A stretch of DNA of 64,000 nt from Clostridiales bacterium (lineage in GTDB: Bacteria; Bacillota; Clostridia; Christensenellales; JAISNN01): positions 1-64,000 of the forward strand of contig JAITOU010000023.1 in NCBI GenBank assembly GCA_031289755.1, given 5' to 3'. Below the pieces are notes generated by a model. The model did no database searches. It had not been told where the DNA came from and saw only the letters and a list, made by a program, of their open reading frames with translations. Both the position numbers and the translations under genes were made by a program. This document shows positions 1 to 8,114 of the stretch, one piece after another (the stretch's first letter is position 1; the number at the start of each line of letters is the position of its first letter).

Positions 1-2466
1 AAAAAAGAAGAGTTTAAGAGCGCGCTAAAGAAAGCGGAAGAAAAAGATAAAAAGTTTATAGAGCTGTCGAGAAGTCCTTTTTTGCTTGCGCAAATCATCA
101 AGATTTACCGTGCGGGCGGTGCGCTTTCGGAAAACAAAATCGATATATATAACGAGTGCGCAAAGCTGTTGGTGGACGACAAAAAGTTTGATATGTTGCC
201 CGACGAATTAAAGGACAAAGACACGATAATCAAGATTTTAGAGAATCTCGCGTACACTCTCTATACCGCCGAAACCGCGGCGAAAGACGGTAAAACAAAG
301 GTGGTAGGATTGTCGTCAAAGGACGTAAAAAAAGAGATAGAGGGCTATATGGGCTATCTCTTTAAAAAGGAAAAGGACGAAAGAGTTTTAGCGACTTATA
401 CGGAAAAGTTTTTTGAATACGTCAAGCGTTGTTCGATATACACGGACGATAGATTTTTACACCAAACCTTTGAGGAGTATTTCACGGCATGTCACCTCTA
501 CAGTGCGGCGCGTCAAAAAGAATCGGTCAAGGTAGGCTTAAAAATCCTTGAAAAAGTCACGATAGACGACGCCGTAATAGACGAAATTATTACGCAATAC
601 AAAGGCTCGGAATATTGGAAAGCTATAGTAGAAATGTTGATATTGTATATCGACAGCAAAATAGAAGAAAAAGACACGGCGAAAATCGGAACCGGTACGG
701 GCGAAGAGGTAAACATTATAGGGTATTTGTTTGATAGGTTGTTGGGGGCGACGGAGATTGAGTATGATTGGAACAATAGAAGTCAATATGATTGGTTTTG
801 TGGAGTAGCGGTCAAGACGGCGAATAATAGAAAAGCGGCTTTTGCGTCCTTGACAAAATCCCTCTTGATAAGAGCGATAGAGGGAAAAGAGAACCCGTAT
901 AAGGAAATGTTTTTTTATGTACCCGTGTATAGAATGTACTCGGGCGTAGTTTCCGCTTTTGAGAGTTTAAAGAAAAGCCGCACCGATGAAGAAATAGAAA
1001 TGGCGAGGATTTTATGCGGTGAGATTTTTGAATATTATTCGGACGATATGGACGAGGGAGATGAGAGGTTTCCTTATACACGGAGCGAGGATCAAGAGAT
1101 AGATGTTAGAGGCACAGAAAAAAAACTTGCAGATCGTAAAGCAGAATTAAACATAGGAGAGATATCGTTTTTTGGAATGGGTTCTCTTAAACACACATAT
1201 ATTTTTATCTCAAAAGATTTTAAAAAAGAAGAGGCATACATATTTTCAGGATATTGCAAAAAGATCATAGTAGACCCAAAGAATAAATCCGTTGCAATAA
1301 AGGACTATCATTTATACTCTTCGGATTTTAAGACGCTTATTAAGTTTTGTGGAGGATTAGGGATAGAAGTTTTTACAATGCCGAATATGGTTAAAACGAT
1401 ATGGCATGGGGCGTTTTGTGGTTGTAGCAGTTTGCAAAAAATAAAGTTACCTAATACGGTTCAAACAATAAAGGATGATGCGTTTGAGGGGTGTAGCGAC
1501 TTGAAAGAAATAAATTTAGCGGACACAGCAGTGCAAACGATAGGGGTTTCTGCGTTTTTGAATTGTAGAGGTTTGCAAAAAATGGAGTTATCGAATACAG
1601 TGCAAACGATAGGGGATTCTGCATTTATGGGTTGTAGTGGGTTGCACACAATAGAGTTACCAAATACGGTTAAAACGATAGGATATGATGCGTTTTTGGG
1701 TTGTAGTGAATTGAAAGAAATAAAGTCATCGCTTTCTCTTAAAAAAATAGCGAAATCAATTTATGGTTGCTATAGCTTGGAAAGGATATATGAAAGCAAA
1801 ACGGGTTGTATATATTACAAAGAGGACGGTGTATTTTATAACAAAGATAAAACAAAGCTCATTAGATATTTAAATAAGAGGCAAGAGAACTTTACGGTAC
1901 CGAACACAGTTCAGTCGATATGCGAAGATGCGTTTTATCGTTGTAGAGATTTAAAAGAAATCAAGTTATCGGACACGTTACAAACGATAAGTGATTCAGC
2001 GTTTTGTGGTTGTAGCGGGTTAAAAGAAATAGAGCTACCGAATATGGTTCAAACAATAGGAAATTTTGCGTTTTCGGAGTGTAAGGGTTTGAAAGAAATA
2101 AAATTACCGAATACGCTTCAAACGATAGGGAATCGTGCGTTTAGTGATTGCAGTGGTTTACAAAAAATAGAGTTACCTAACAAGGTTCGAACAATAGGGA
2201 ATTCTTCGTTTAGTGATTGTAGTAGTTTGCAAGAAATCAAGTTATCGGACATGTTGCAAACGATAGAGGAAGGTGCATTTGAGTGGTGTAGTTGTTTGCA
2301 AAAAATAGAGTTACCAAACACGGTTCAAATAATAGGGGATTATGCTTTTTATCAATGTGATAATTTAAAAACCATATACGTTCATTCCGAAGCCGTTGCC
2401 GATTTGGTGAGAAAAAGCGGTTATAAGGGCGGCATAGAAATATTACCGTTGAATGAAAGGGGCTGA
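1..2466 (+). CDS. NACHT/STAND NTPase, C-terminal part, with BspA-type leucine-rich repeats (5' truncated)
   Basis: The frame is open from base 1, so the gene starts upstream of the window and the P-loop is not visible. Bases 60-135 encode SPFLLAQIIKIYRAGG and bases 450-500 encode FLHQTFEEYFTA. Both resemble the helical/winged-helix segments that follow the NTPase core in NACHT proteins. A helical linker runs to about base 1130. From about base 1370 to 2350 come 23-residue repeats of the form QTIGxxAFxxCxxLKEIxLPNTV: five in a row, one degenerate unit with a GVFYNKDKTKLIRY insert typical of BspA LRRs, then seven more. No signal peptide or membrane segment is visible in this part, so it is probably cytoplasmic. 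Bacterial NACHT proteins are known to act in antiphage defence; that role here is inference. The repeats are also very alike at the DNA level. TGA at 2464-2466. Confidence 0.85.
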   Translation, partial: KKEEFKSALKKAEEKDKKFIELSRSPFLLAQIIKIYRAGGALSENKIDIYNECAKLLVDDKKFDMLPDELKDKDTIIKILENLAYTLYTAETAAKDGKTKVVGLSSKDVKKEIEGYMGYLFKKEKDERVLATYTEKFFEYVKRCSIYTDDRFLHQTFEEYFTACHLYSAARQKESVKVGLKILEKVTIDDAVIDEIITQYKGSEYWKAIVEMLILYIDSKIEEKDTAKIGTGTGEEVNIIGYLFDRLLGATEIEYDWNNRSQYDWFCGVAVKTANNRKAAFASLTKSLLIRAIEGKENPYKEMFFYVPVYRMYSGVVSAFESLKKSRTDEEIEMARILCGEIFEYYSDDMDEGDERFPYTRSEDQEIDVRGTEKKLADRKAELNIGEISFFGMGSLKHTYIFISKDFKKEEAYIFSGYCKKIIVDPKNKSVAIKDYHLYSSDFKTLIKFCGGLGIEVFTMPNMVKTIWHGAFCGCSSLQKIKLPNTVQTIKDDAFEGCSDLKEINLADTAVQTIGVSAFLNCRGLQKMELSNTVQTIGDSAFMGCSGLHTIELPNTVKTIGYDAFLGCSELKEIKSSLSLKKIAKSIYGCYSLERIYESKTGCIYYKEDGVFYNKDKTKLIRYLNKRQENFTVPNTVQSICEDAFYRCRDLKEIKLSDTLQTISDSAFCGCSGLKEIELPNMVQTIGNFAFSECKGLKEIKLPNTLQTIGNRAFSDCSGLQKIELPNKVRTIGNSSFSDCSSLQEIKLSDMLQTIEEGAFEWCSCLQKIELPNTVQIIGDYAFYQCDNLKTIYVHSEAVADLVRKSGYKGGIEILPLNERG

Positions 2467-2505
2467 CGTTTTGGATTCTTTTACAAAACCCACCCATAAA
2501 AAGGC

Positions 2506-2534
2506 TTGACAAGACGACAAACTTCGACTATAAT
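2506..2534 (+). promoter_or_regulatory. sigma-A promoter of the AAA_14/DUF4143 gene
   Basis: TTGACA at 2506-2511 and TATAAT at 2529-2534 are separated by 17 bp, a perfect vegetative promoter. It lies just after the NACHT-LRR stop codon and 32 bp before the next start, so the ATPase gene is probably transcribed independently of the LRR gene. Confidence 0.85.
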
Positions 2535-2566
2535 GTTATTGCATGACAGATTAGTCGAGGTTTTTT

Positions 2567-3793
2567 ATGAAATACATTCACAGACATATAGAAAGTACGA
2601 TACGCAGAATGGCTAAAACCTTTCCGGCGGTATTGGTGACGGGTCCGCGTCAAGTCGGAAAAACAACGGTTTTAAAAACCATGTTAAAGGATTCGGTTCG
2701 TTATGTGACGCTTGACAACCGCCAAAGTCTGTTGACGGCAAGAGAGCGGCAAGAGTTGTTTTTTAAAGAGTTTTATCCGCCCGTTATAGTGGATGAGATT
2801 CAATATGCGCCGAACTTATTCTCCGAGATAAAACAAATCGCGGATACGGAACAAAAGCGCGGCGAGTTTTTTATGACGGGGTCACAAGCATTTCATTTGA
2901 TGAAAAACGTTTCTGAATCTTTGGCGGGGCGCGTGGGTGTTATCAATATGCAAGGGCTTAGCTTGCGTGAGGTGAACGGTGATGATTGTGATAAGCCTTT
3001 TCTTCCGACGGAGGAATTTTTAAGAAACCGAAGCATCAACAAAGAGGCTGATTCTTATTGGCACATTTGGAATATGATTGTGCGTGGCGGTATGCCGCTG
3101 ATGCAAGATAAATCGGTATCGGCTACGGATTTTTACACCTCGTATCTAAGTACTTATATTTCTCGTGACGTTAAAGATTTGACACAAGTAAGCGATGAGC
3201 TGCAATTTTTAAAATTTTTGACGGTAGCCGCCGCGCATACGGGAAATCTCGTAAATTATGAAAACATTGCAAACGAGGTCGGTGTTTCCTTGAGTACGGT
3301 GAAGCGTTGGATGTCTATCCTCGTCACAAGTGGAATCGTATATATTTTAGAACCATATTTTAATAACATCCTCAATCGAGCGGTAAAAACGCCTAAGCTG
3401 TATTTTATGGACACCGGACTTGTTTGTCATCTTACTCGCTGGTATACGGAGGAGCAAGCGCAGAATGGCGCGATGAGCGGAGCATTGCTTGAAACTTTTG
3501 TGGTTAGTGAGATTATAAAGAGCTATTATAACGCGGGAATCAGCCGCCCGCCGATTTATTTTTATCGGGATAAGGATAAGAATGAGATTGATTTGATTAT
3601 TGAAGAAAACGGTACGTTGTACCCTATAGAAATAAAAAAGACAGGTCATGCAAATTCGGGTGATATATCGGCGTTTAAAAAACTTGACGAAATCGTAGGC
3701 TATAAACGCGGAAGCGGGGCGGTAGTATCGTTTGCAGATGATTTGCGTTATTTGGACGAAAAAAATTATATCGTTCCGATGAGATTTTTGTGA
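2567..3793 (+). CDS. AAA_14 / DUF4143 family ATPase
   Basis: A 408-residue protein. Walker A GPRQVGKTT is at residues 26-34, Walker B-like PVIVDEIQYAP near residue 80, and a sensor-like FFMTGSQ near 107. The C-terminal half ends in a restriction-endonuclease-like motif, NEIDLIIEENG followed by YPIEIKKT (D...E-x-K), as in the DUF4143 domain of this family. A winged-helix-like segment (NYENIANEVGVSLSTVKRWMS) lies between. The family is common in anaerobes and often called an archaeal-type ATPase; its physiological role is not settled. It has its own perfect promoter and appears monocistronic. Its position beside a NACHT-LRR gene suggests accessory DNA, but no functional link can be shown. Confidence 0.85.
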   Translation: MKYIHRHIESTIRRMAKTFPAVLVTGPRQVGKTTVLKTMLKDSVRYVTLDNRQSLLTARERQELFFKEFYPPVIVDEIQYAPNLFSEIKQIADTEQKRGEFFMTGSQAFHLMKNVSESLAGRVGVINMQGLSLREVNGDDCDKPFLPTEEFLRNRSINKEADSYWHIWNMIVRGGMPLMQDKSVSATDFYTSYLSTYISRDVKDLTQVSDELQFLKFLTVAAAHTGNLVNYENIANEVGVSLSTVKRWMSILVTSGIVYILEPYFNNILNRAVKTPKLYFMDTGLVCHLTRWYTEEQAQNGAMSGALLETFVVSEIIKSYYNAGISRPPIYFYRDKDKNEIDLIIEENGTLYPIEIKKTGHANSGDISAFKKLDEIVGYKRGSGAVVSFADDLRYLDEKNYIVPMRFL

Positions 3794-3810
3794 TCACGTC
3801 TAAAAAACGC

Positions 3811-3839
3811 TTGACAATTTTTTTTAGATAGTTTATAAT
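3811..3839 (+). promoter_or_regulatory. sigma-A promoter nested before a terminator hairpin
   Basis: TTGACA at 3811-3816 and TATAAT at 3834-3839 with a 17-bp spacer. The expected transcription start, near 3846, falls inside the 5' arm of the hairpin at 3841-3864. It is the best promoter candidate for the ylxM-ffh operon, about 150 bp further on. Confidence 0.7.
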
Positions 3840-3840
3840 G

Positions 3841-3874
3841 CTGTAAAGGTTAAAGCCTTTACAGTGTTTTTTTT
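3841..3874 (+). terminator. Rho-independent terminator
   Basis: Nine-base-pair stem CTGTAAAGG / CCTTTACAG (3841-3849 with 3856-3864), 6-nt loop, then TG and eight T. It probably ends transcription from the ATPase gene. The promoter at 3811-3839 sits between that gene's stop codon and this hairpin. Confidence 0.8.
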
Positions 3875-3991
3875 AATTCTAAGGTTGTTTAAATTTCAGT
3901 CGGTTCACTTGATAAGTTGTTTAATTTACAAGGGAATGCTACGGGGGATAAAGACCGACGGATAAAAATTTTGTAACGGTGTACGCGTGTT

Positions 3992-4312
3992 ATGAGTTAT
4001 GTAAAAAATTTGGAGATCGGGGAGCTAAACGGGCTGTACGGCGGGATTTTGACCGAACGGCAGAGGGAGTTTCTGCGGCTCTACTATGACTGTGATATGT
4101 CCCTTTTTGAGATCAGCGATCTCTTTGGGGTGTCACGGCAAGCGGTGCGCGACGCGATCGTCAGAGGCGAAAAGGAGCTTTTGCGGATAGAGGAGGCTTT
4201 AGGCTTTTTATCAAAGCGTAAGTCTATCGGGGAAAAGCTTGACGAATTAAAGAGTGCGGATAATGAATCATTTGCGGAACGATTAAAAGAAATCGAAGAA
4301 CTGCTGTACTGA
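3992..4312 (+). CDS. ylxM: YlxM/p13-like HTH protein, SRP-associated
   Basis: A 106-residue sigma-70 region 4-like helix-turn-helix protein. LTERQREFLRLYYDCD and FGVSRQAVRDAIVRGE mark the helices, as in the UPF0122/YlxM family. In Firmicutes and Mollicutes ylxM sits immediately before ffh and its product is thought to modulate the signal recognition particle; the same order is seen here, with a 45-bp gap. An in-frame stop 18 nt upstream fixes ATG 3992 as the first usable start. There is no good Shine-Dalgarno sequence before it. Confidence 0.9.
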   Translation: MSYVKNLEIGELNGLYGGILTERQREFLRLYYDCDMSLFEISDLFGVSRQAVRDAIVRGEKELLRIEEALGFLSKRKSIGEKLDELKSADNESFAERLKEIEELLY

Positions 4313-4357
4313 ATGACACCGATCTTTTGATCGGATAGTTATAAAAAAGAGGTAATT

Positions 4358-5689
4358 ATGGCTTTATTTGCGGGACTGAGCGAACGGCTCAACCATATAT
4401 TCTCAAAGATGAAAAACAAGGGCAAGCTGACCGAGCTTGAAATCAAGCAGGTTATGCGCGAAGTGAGGATTGCCCTTTTGGAGGCTGACGTCAACTTCGG
4501 CGTCGTCAAGGATTTTATCAACCGTACCACCGAAAAGGCGGTCGGCGAGGAGATCCTCAAGAGCTTGACCCCCGCTCAACAGATTATCAAGATAGTCAAT
4601 GACGAGTTGGTCGAGCTTATGGGGACAAAAGGCTCAAAGCTCACGGTAAACGACAAACCGCCGACGATATACATGATGTGCGGACTGCAAGGCGCGGGAA
4701 AGACCACAATGTGCGGAAAGCTTGCCGCCATGCTCAAAAAGCAAGGCAAGGGCGTCCTCTTAGTCGCGTGCGACATCTATCGTCCCGCGGCTATCAAACA
4801 GCTGCAGATTGTGGGCGAACGCGCACAGACCGAAGTCTTTACCATGGGTCAGATTGCGCCGATACGGATAGCGCAAGAGGCTGTAAAACACGCAGAGGCA
4901 AAGGGGCTCGATACGATTATCATAGATACGGCGGGACGGCTGCATATCGACGAAGCGTTGATGGGCGAATTAAAGGATATCAAACGCGCCGTGCGTCCGT
5001 CGGAAATCCTTTTGGTAGTAGACAGCATGACGGGTCAAGACGCCGTGACCGTTTCGGACAGCTTTAACAAGCAGCTTGATATTTCGGGCGTAATTTTGAC
5101 GAAGTTGGACGGCGACACACGCGGCGGGGCGGCATTGTCGATACGCGCAGTGACGGGAAAGCCGATAAAATTTACGGGTATCGGGGAAAAAATGGGCGAT
5201 ATAGAGCCGTTTTATCCCGACAGAATGGCTTCGCGCATACTCGGCATGGGCGACGTATTGTCCCTTATCGAAAAAGCCGAACAAGCTTTCAGCGCGGAAG
5301 AGACCCAAAAACTCGAAAAAAGACTCAAAGAAAAAAGCTTTGACTTCAACGACTATCTCTTGCAATTAAATTCGCTCAAAAAAATGGGAAGCATGAAGGA
5401 CATACTCGCTATGCTCCCGGCAGGCGCACAGATGAAAAATTTTGACGAGAGTTTCAGCGAAAAACAGCTTGTACTGACAAAAGCCATGATATTGTCCATG
5501 ACAAAAAAAGAACGCTTAAATCCCGACCTTATCAAAGGCTCTCAAAAAAAACGTATAGCCAACGGAAGCGGCACGAGTATTCAGGACGTCAACAAGCTCC
5601 TTAAACAATACGAAATGATGAAAAACATGATGAAACAAATGAGCGGCAAGGGCAACAAAAAGTTTATGAAGATGCCCTTTGGGATGTAA
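4358..5689 (+). CDS. ffh: Signal recognition particle GTPase Ffh (SRP54)
   Basis: A 443-residue protein of normal family length. An N-domain helical bundle (about 1-90) is followed by the G domain: P-loop GLQGAGKTT near residue 108, DTAGR near 190 and TKLDGD near 247. The C-terminal M domain from about 300 is methionine-rich (KQYEMMKNMMKQMSGKG), where 4.5S RNA and signal peptides bind. It targets nascent membrane and secretory proteins to the Sec translocon through FtsY. RBS AAGAGG precedes ATG 4358. No 4.5S RNA gene was recognised in this window. Confidence 0.98.
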   Translation: MALFAGLSERLNHIFSKMKNKGKLTELEIKQVMREVRIALLEADVNFGVVKDFINRTTEKAVGEEILKSLTPAQQIIKIVNDELVELMGTKGSKLTVNDKPPTIYMMCGLQGAGKTTMCGKLAAMLKKQGKGVLLVACDIYRPAAIKQLQIVGERAQTEVFTMGQIAPIRIAQEAVKHAEAKGLDTIIIDTAGRLHIDEALMGELKDIKRAVRPSEILLVVDSMTGQDAVTVSDSFNKQLDISGVILTKLDGDTRGGAALSIRAVTGKPIKFTGIGEKMGDIEPFYPDRMASRILGMGDVLSLIEKAEQAFSAEETQKLEKRLKEKSFDFNDYLLQLNSLKKMGSMKDILAMLPAGAQMKNFDESFSEKQLVLTKAMILSMTKKERLNPDLIKGSQKKRIANGSGTSIQDVNKLLKQYEMMKNMMKQMSGKGNKKFMKMPFGM

Positions 5690-5769
5690 GATTCGGTAAA
5701 ACCGCTTTTAAAAATCAGATTATAATAAATTATTTATAATAAAAATAAATTCTTCGGAGGAATATAATA

Positions 5770-6054
5770 ATGGCAGTAAAAATCAGATTGACAAGAATGG
5801 GTGCAAAAAAAGCTCCTTTTTACCGTATTGTGGCTACGGACAGCAGAAAGGCGAGAGACGGTCAGTATATCGAACAAATCGGTTATTATGACCCGACCAA
5901 AGAGCCGACCCTTGTCAAAATCGACGCGGACACGGCAAAAAAATGGTTGGAAAGCGGCGCACAGCCGACCGATACGGTCAGGAGACTATTTAAAGACGCC
6001 GGTCTGATAGAGAGAAGCAAAGCTCCGGTGTCCGAACAAAACGACGCAAAATAA
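5770..6054 (+). CDS. rpsP: 30S ribosomal protein S16
   Basis: A 94-residue protein beginning with the family hallmark [19 protein letters not shown], followed by [19 protein letters not shown]. Length is normal. It assembles into the 5' domain of the 30S subunit. A strong RBS (CGGAGGAA) precedes ATG 5770. It lies in the conserved ffh-rpsP-khpA-rimM-trmD order, 80 bp after ffh; the AT-rich gap could hold an internal promoter. Confidence 0.98.
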   Translation: MAVKIRLTRMGAKKAPFYRIVATDSRKARDGQYIEQIGYYDPTKEPTLVKIDADTAKKWLESGAQPTDTVRRLFKDAGLIERSKAPVSEQNDAK

Positions 6055-6070
6055 GTAAGCGGGGGATAAA

Positions 6071-6520
6071 ATGCAGGATTTAGTAAAATTTTTGGTAAAA
6101 GAACTTGCCGACACCGACGACGTTACCGTAATCGAGACCGAAAAGGGCGCGAATATGGTCAACATGGAGATTTACATGAAAAAATCCGAAATCGGTAAGA
6201 TTATAGGCAAGCAGGGCAGAATTGCCCAAGCTATCCGCACCGTTATCAAAGCGGCGGCGGCAAAGCAGCAAAAGAGATACAACATCGTCATAAAAGAAAA
6301 AAAGGAAGCGGTAGATACGGACAAAGCCGTGCAAACGCCGCAAACCGAACAGGAAGTCCAAACGGACGCGATACGGGACGCAGTGAACCAAGCGGAGCAA
6401 GCCGTAGAAACGGAGCAATCCGAACCGTCGGCGGTAACGGAAGACGCAGTGCAAGCCGCAGAAACGGAGCAAGCCGCAGAAGCGGAGCAAGCCGAAGCGG
6501 CAAATCCGTCAGAGGAATAG
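6071..6520 (+). CDS. khpA: KhpA-type KH-domain RNA-binding protein with acidic/glutamine-rich tail
   Basis: Residues 1-75 are a single KH domain with the GxxG loop in IGKIIGKQGRIAQAIR; the family protein (KhpA/YlqC) is usually about 75-80 residues and partners KhpB in RNA binding. Here it is 149 residues: the second half is a low-complexity tail rich in Glu, Gln, Ala and Thr, built from degenerate repeats of AETEQAAEAEQAE type. The DNA of the tail shows imperfect 18-bp tandem repeats around 6400-6505. The tail is probably disordered. It lies 16 bp after rpsP and 5 bp before rimM. The KH assignment is firm; the tail's role is unknown. Confidence 0.92.
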   Translation: MQDLVKFLVKELADTDDVTVIETEKGANMVNMEIYMKKSEIGKIIGKQGRIAQAIRTVIKAAAAKQQKRYNIVIKEKKEAVDTDKAVQTPQTEQEVQTDAIRDAVNQAEQAVETEQSEPSAVTEDAVQAAETEQAAEAEQAEAANPSEE

Positions 6521-6525
6521 TATAA

Positions 6526-7029
6526 ATGCGCATTTCAATAGGCTATATTTCTAAGCCGCACGGGCTGAAAGGCGAATTGAAGGTTCTGCCCGAAACCTAC
6601 GATGCGGCGATATTTAAGAAGCTCAAAGAGCTTTATGTAGACGGCAAGGCTTACAAGGCGGAATACGCTAAGCCCGCTAACGGTTATGTCATTGTCAAGC
6701 TCGGCGGAATAGACAATGCGGACGCCGCCGGACTTTTTAGAAACAAAACCGTCGAAATAGACGAGAAAGACCGAATGAAGCTTCCTGCCGGCGTTCATTA
6801 TATAAGCGACCTTATAGGCTGCGGCGTATACGCCGGAGAAACCCGTATCGGAGAGCTTGCGGACGTATTGCAGAACGGTGCGGCGGACGTCTATGTCGTC
6901 AAGGACGGCGGCAAAGAGATAATGTTCCCCGCGCTCAAAGACCTTTTAAAAAAGGTCGATACGGAAAACAAGCTCATTCTGTTGGACGAAAAAAGGTTTA
7001 ACGAAACGGCAGTTTATAACGATAAATAA
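6526..7029 (+). CDS. rimM: Ribosome maturation factor RimM
   Basis: A 167-residue protein. The N-terminal RimM domain begins IGYISKPHGLKGELKV, the usual signature; the C-terminal PRC barrel covers about residues 88-160 (DLIGCGVY...IMFPALKDLLKKVD). It binds S19 and assists late 30S head maturation. It starts 5 bp after khpA, so translation is probably coupled. Confidence 0.97.
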   Translation: MRISIGYISKPHGLKGELKVLPETYDAAIFKKLKELYVDGKAYKAEYAKPANGYVIVKLGGIDNADAAGLFRNKTVEIDEKDRMKLPAGVHYISDLIGCGVYAGETRIGELADVLQNGAADVYVVKDGGKEIMFPALKDLLKKVDTENKLILLDEKRFNETAVYNDK

Positions 7030-7121
7030 GAAATATTGACGCAGACGGACATATCGAAGGTATTTACCGAGCGGAGAATAAGCTGTTTTTATTAGACAAA
7101 CAGGAAGATTGATGTAGATAG

Positions 7122-7820
7122 ATGAAGATAGACGTATTGACGATATTTACCGAGCAATTCGGTCTTTTAAAAAGCGGCATTATAGGCAATGCCTTAAAAG
7201 AAAAAATCTTTGATGTCGCCGTACACGATATCAGAGATTTTTCGGCGGATAAGCACAAAAAATGCGACGACGCGCCCTTTGGCGGCGGTGCGGGAATGGT
7301 CATGACGGCTCAGCCGGCGCACGACGCTATACGGCATATCGACCCGGAGCATAAGAGCCGCAGAATATATATGTCGCCTCGCGGCACGGTCCTAAACCAA
7401 GACAAGGTAAAAGCCCTGTCGCAGGGCGGCGACCTGCTAATACTGTGCGGAAATTATGAGGGAATAGACCAGCGCATAATCGACCTCGACGTCGACGAAG
7501 AAATATCCGTCGGCGACTATATCCTGACCGGCGGCGAGCTGCCGGCACTCGTCCTGATAAACGCCGTAGCGCGCTATATACCCGGCGTTCTCGGCAGTAT
7601 CGAGTCTTTGGACGAGGAATCCTTCTCCGACGGCTTGCTCGAATATCCGCATTATACGCGCCCGAGAGTTTTTGAGAGCCTGTCCGTACCCGAAGTACTC
7701 CTGAACGGCAATCACAAGGACATCGCCGCCTACCGCCGCGAACAACAGCTCATCGTCACAAAGAAAAACCGCAAGGACTTGTATAGAAAGTATTTGAGAA
7801 GGTTAAATAAAAAGGATTAG
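7122..7820 (+). CDS. trmD: tRNA (guanine-N1)-methyltransferase TrmD
   Basis: A 232-residue SPOUT-class enzyme that methylates G37 of tRNAs reading CNN codons, using S-adenosylmethionine. It starts with the standard MKIDVLTIF; knot motifs are ILCGNYEGIDQR and VGDYILTGGELPAL. The gap to rimM is 92 bp and the only SD-like run (AGGAAG) is about 14 nt from the ATG, further than usual. rplS (L19) often follows trmD but is absent here; a terminator follows instead. Confidence 0.97.
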   Translation: MKIDVLTIFTEQFGLLKSGIIGNALKEKIFDVAVHDIRDFSADKHKKCDDAPFGGGAGMVMTAQPAHDAIRHIDPEHKSRRIYMSPRGTVLNQDKVKALSQGGDLLILCGNYEGIDQRIIDLDVDEEISVGDYILTGGELPALVLINAVARYIPGVLGSIESLDEESFSDGLLEYPHYTRPRVFESLSVPEVLLNGNHKDIAAYRREQQLIVTKKNRKDLYRKYLRRLNKKD

Positions 7821-7831
7821 ATAATAATTTA

Positions 7832-7864
7832 TCGGGAAAAGTTTCTTTTCCCGATTTTTTTTAT
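7832..7864 (+). terminator. Terminator of the ffh-trmD operon
   Basis: Ten-base-pair stem TCGGGAAAAG / CTTTTCCCGA (7832-7841 with 7845-7854), 3-nt loop, then eight or more T. It lies 11 bp after the trmD stop codon. Confidence 0.9.
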
Positions 7865-7903
7865 TTGCAGGGTAAAAAAGTGTAAAACAAATGTGAAAGG
7901 GTC

Positions 7904-8028
7904 TTGAAAAGGGAATAAGAGTGTGTTATAATATAGAAAAGCGAAATGAAAAGAAAAAGGTATACAAAAAACTAAACATCTCAACCCCCTTTGAAGAATG
8001 GCTATCCGACATAGATGATTTAAACTGA
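7904..8028 (+). other. Orphan promoter and possible decayed small ORF
   Basis: TTGAAA (7904-7909) and TATAAT (7927-7932) with a 17-bp spacer form a good promoter, but no convincing gene follows. A frame open from GTG 7921 to TGA 8028 encodes 35 residues ending FEEWLSDIDDLN. That start lies inside the promoter, and ATG 7946 in another frame gives only nine codons. This looks like the remnant of a small gene just upstream of the toxin-antitoxin module; nothing identifies the original product. Confidence 0.3.
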
Positions 8029-8054
8029 TAAATTTAAAATCCAAATAAAAATCC

Positions 8055-8101
8055 TTGACAAATTAGCTAAAATAACATATACTAATATTAGCTAATATTA
8101 G
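8055..8101 (+). promoter_or_regulatory. Promoter and palindromic operator of the Phd-PIN module
   Basis: TTGACA (8055-8060), 17-bp spacer, TATACT (8078-8083). Two copies of the palindrome TTAGCTAA lie at 8063-8070 and 8088-8095, 25 bp apart. The second is embedded in a perfect 20-bp palindrome (8082-8101) that overlaps the -10 box and is itself two tandem copies of CTAATATTAG. This arrangement fits autorepression by the antitoxin. Confidence 0.75.
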
Positions 8102-8114
8102 GGGGCGAATTTTT

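Noticed and set aside
2-2466. LRR gene considered as a secreted BspA-type adhesin
   Set aside because: The part in view lacks a signal or anchor and is fused to a NACHT-type helical region, which points to a cytoplasmic protein; the unseen N-terminus could change this.
6080-6533. Long open frames antisense to khpA
   Set aside because: They mirror the codon pattern of the khpA tail, have no RBS or promoter and show Arg/Leu-rich nonsense composition typical of antisense frames.
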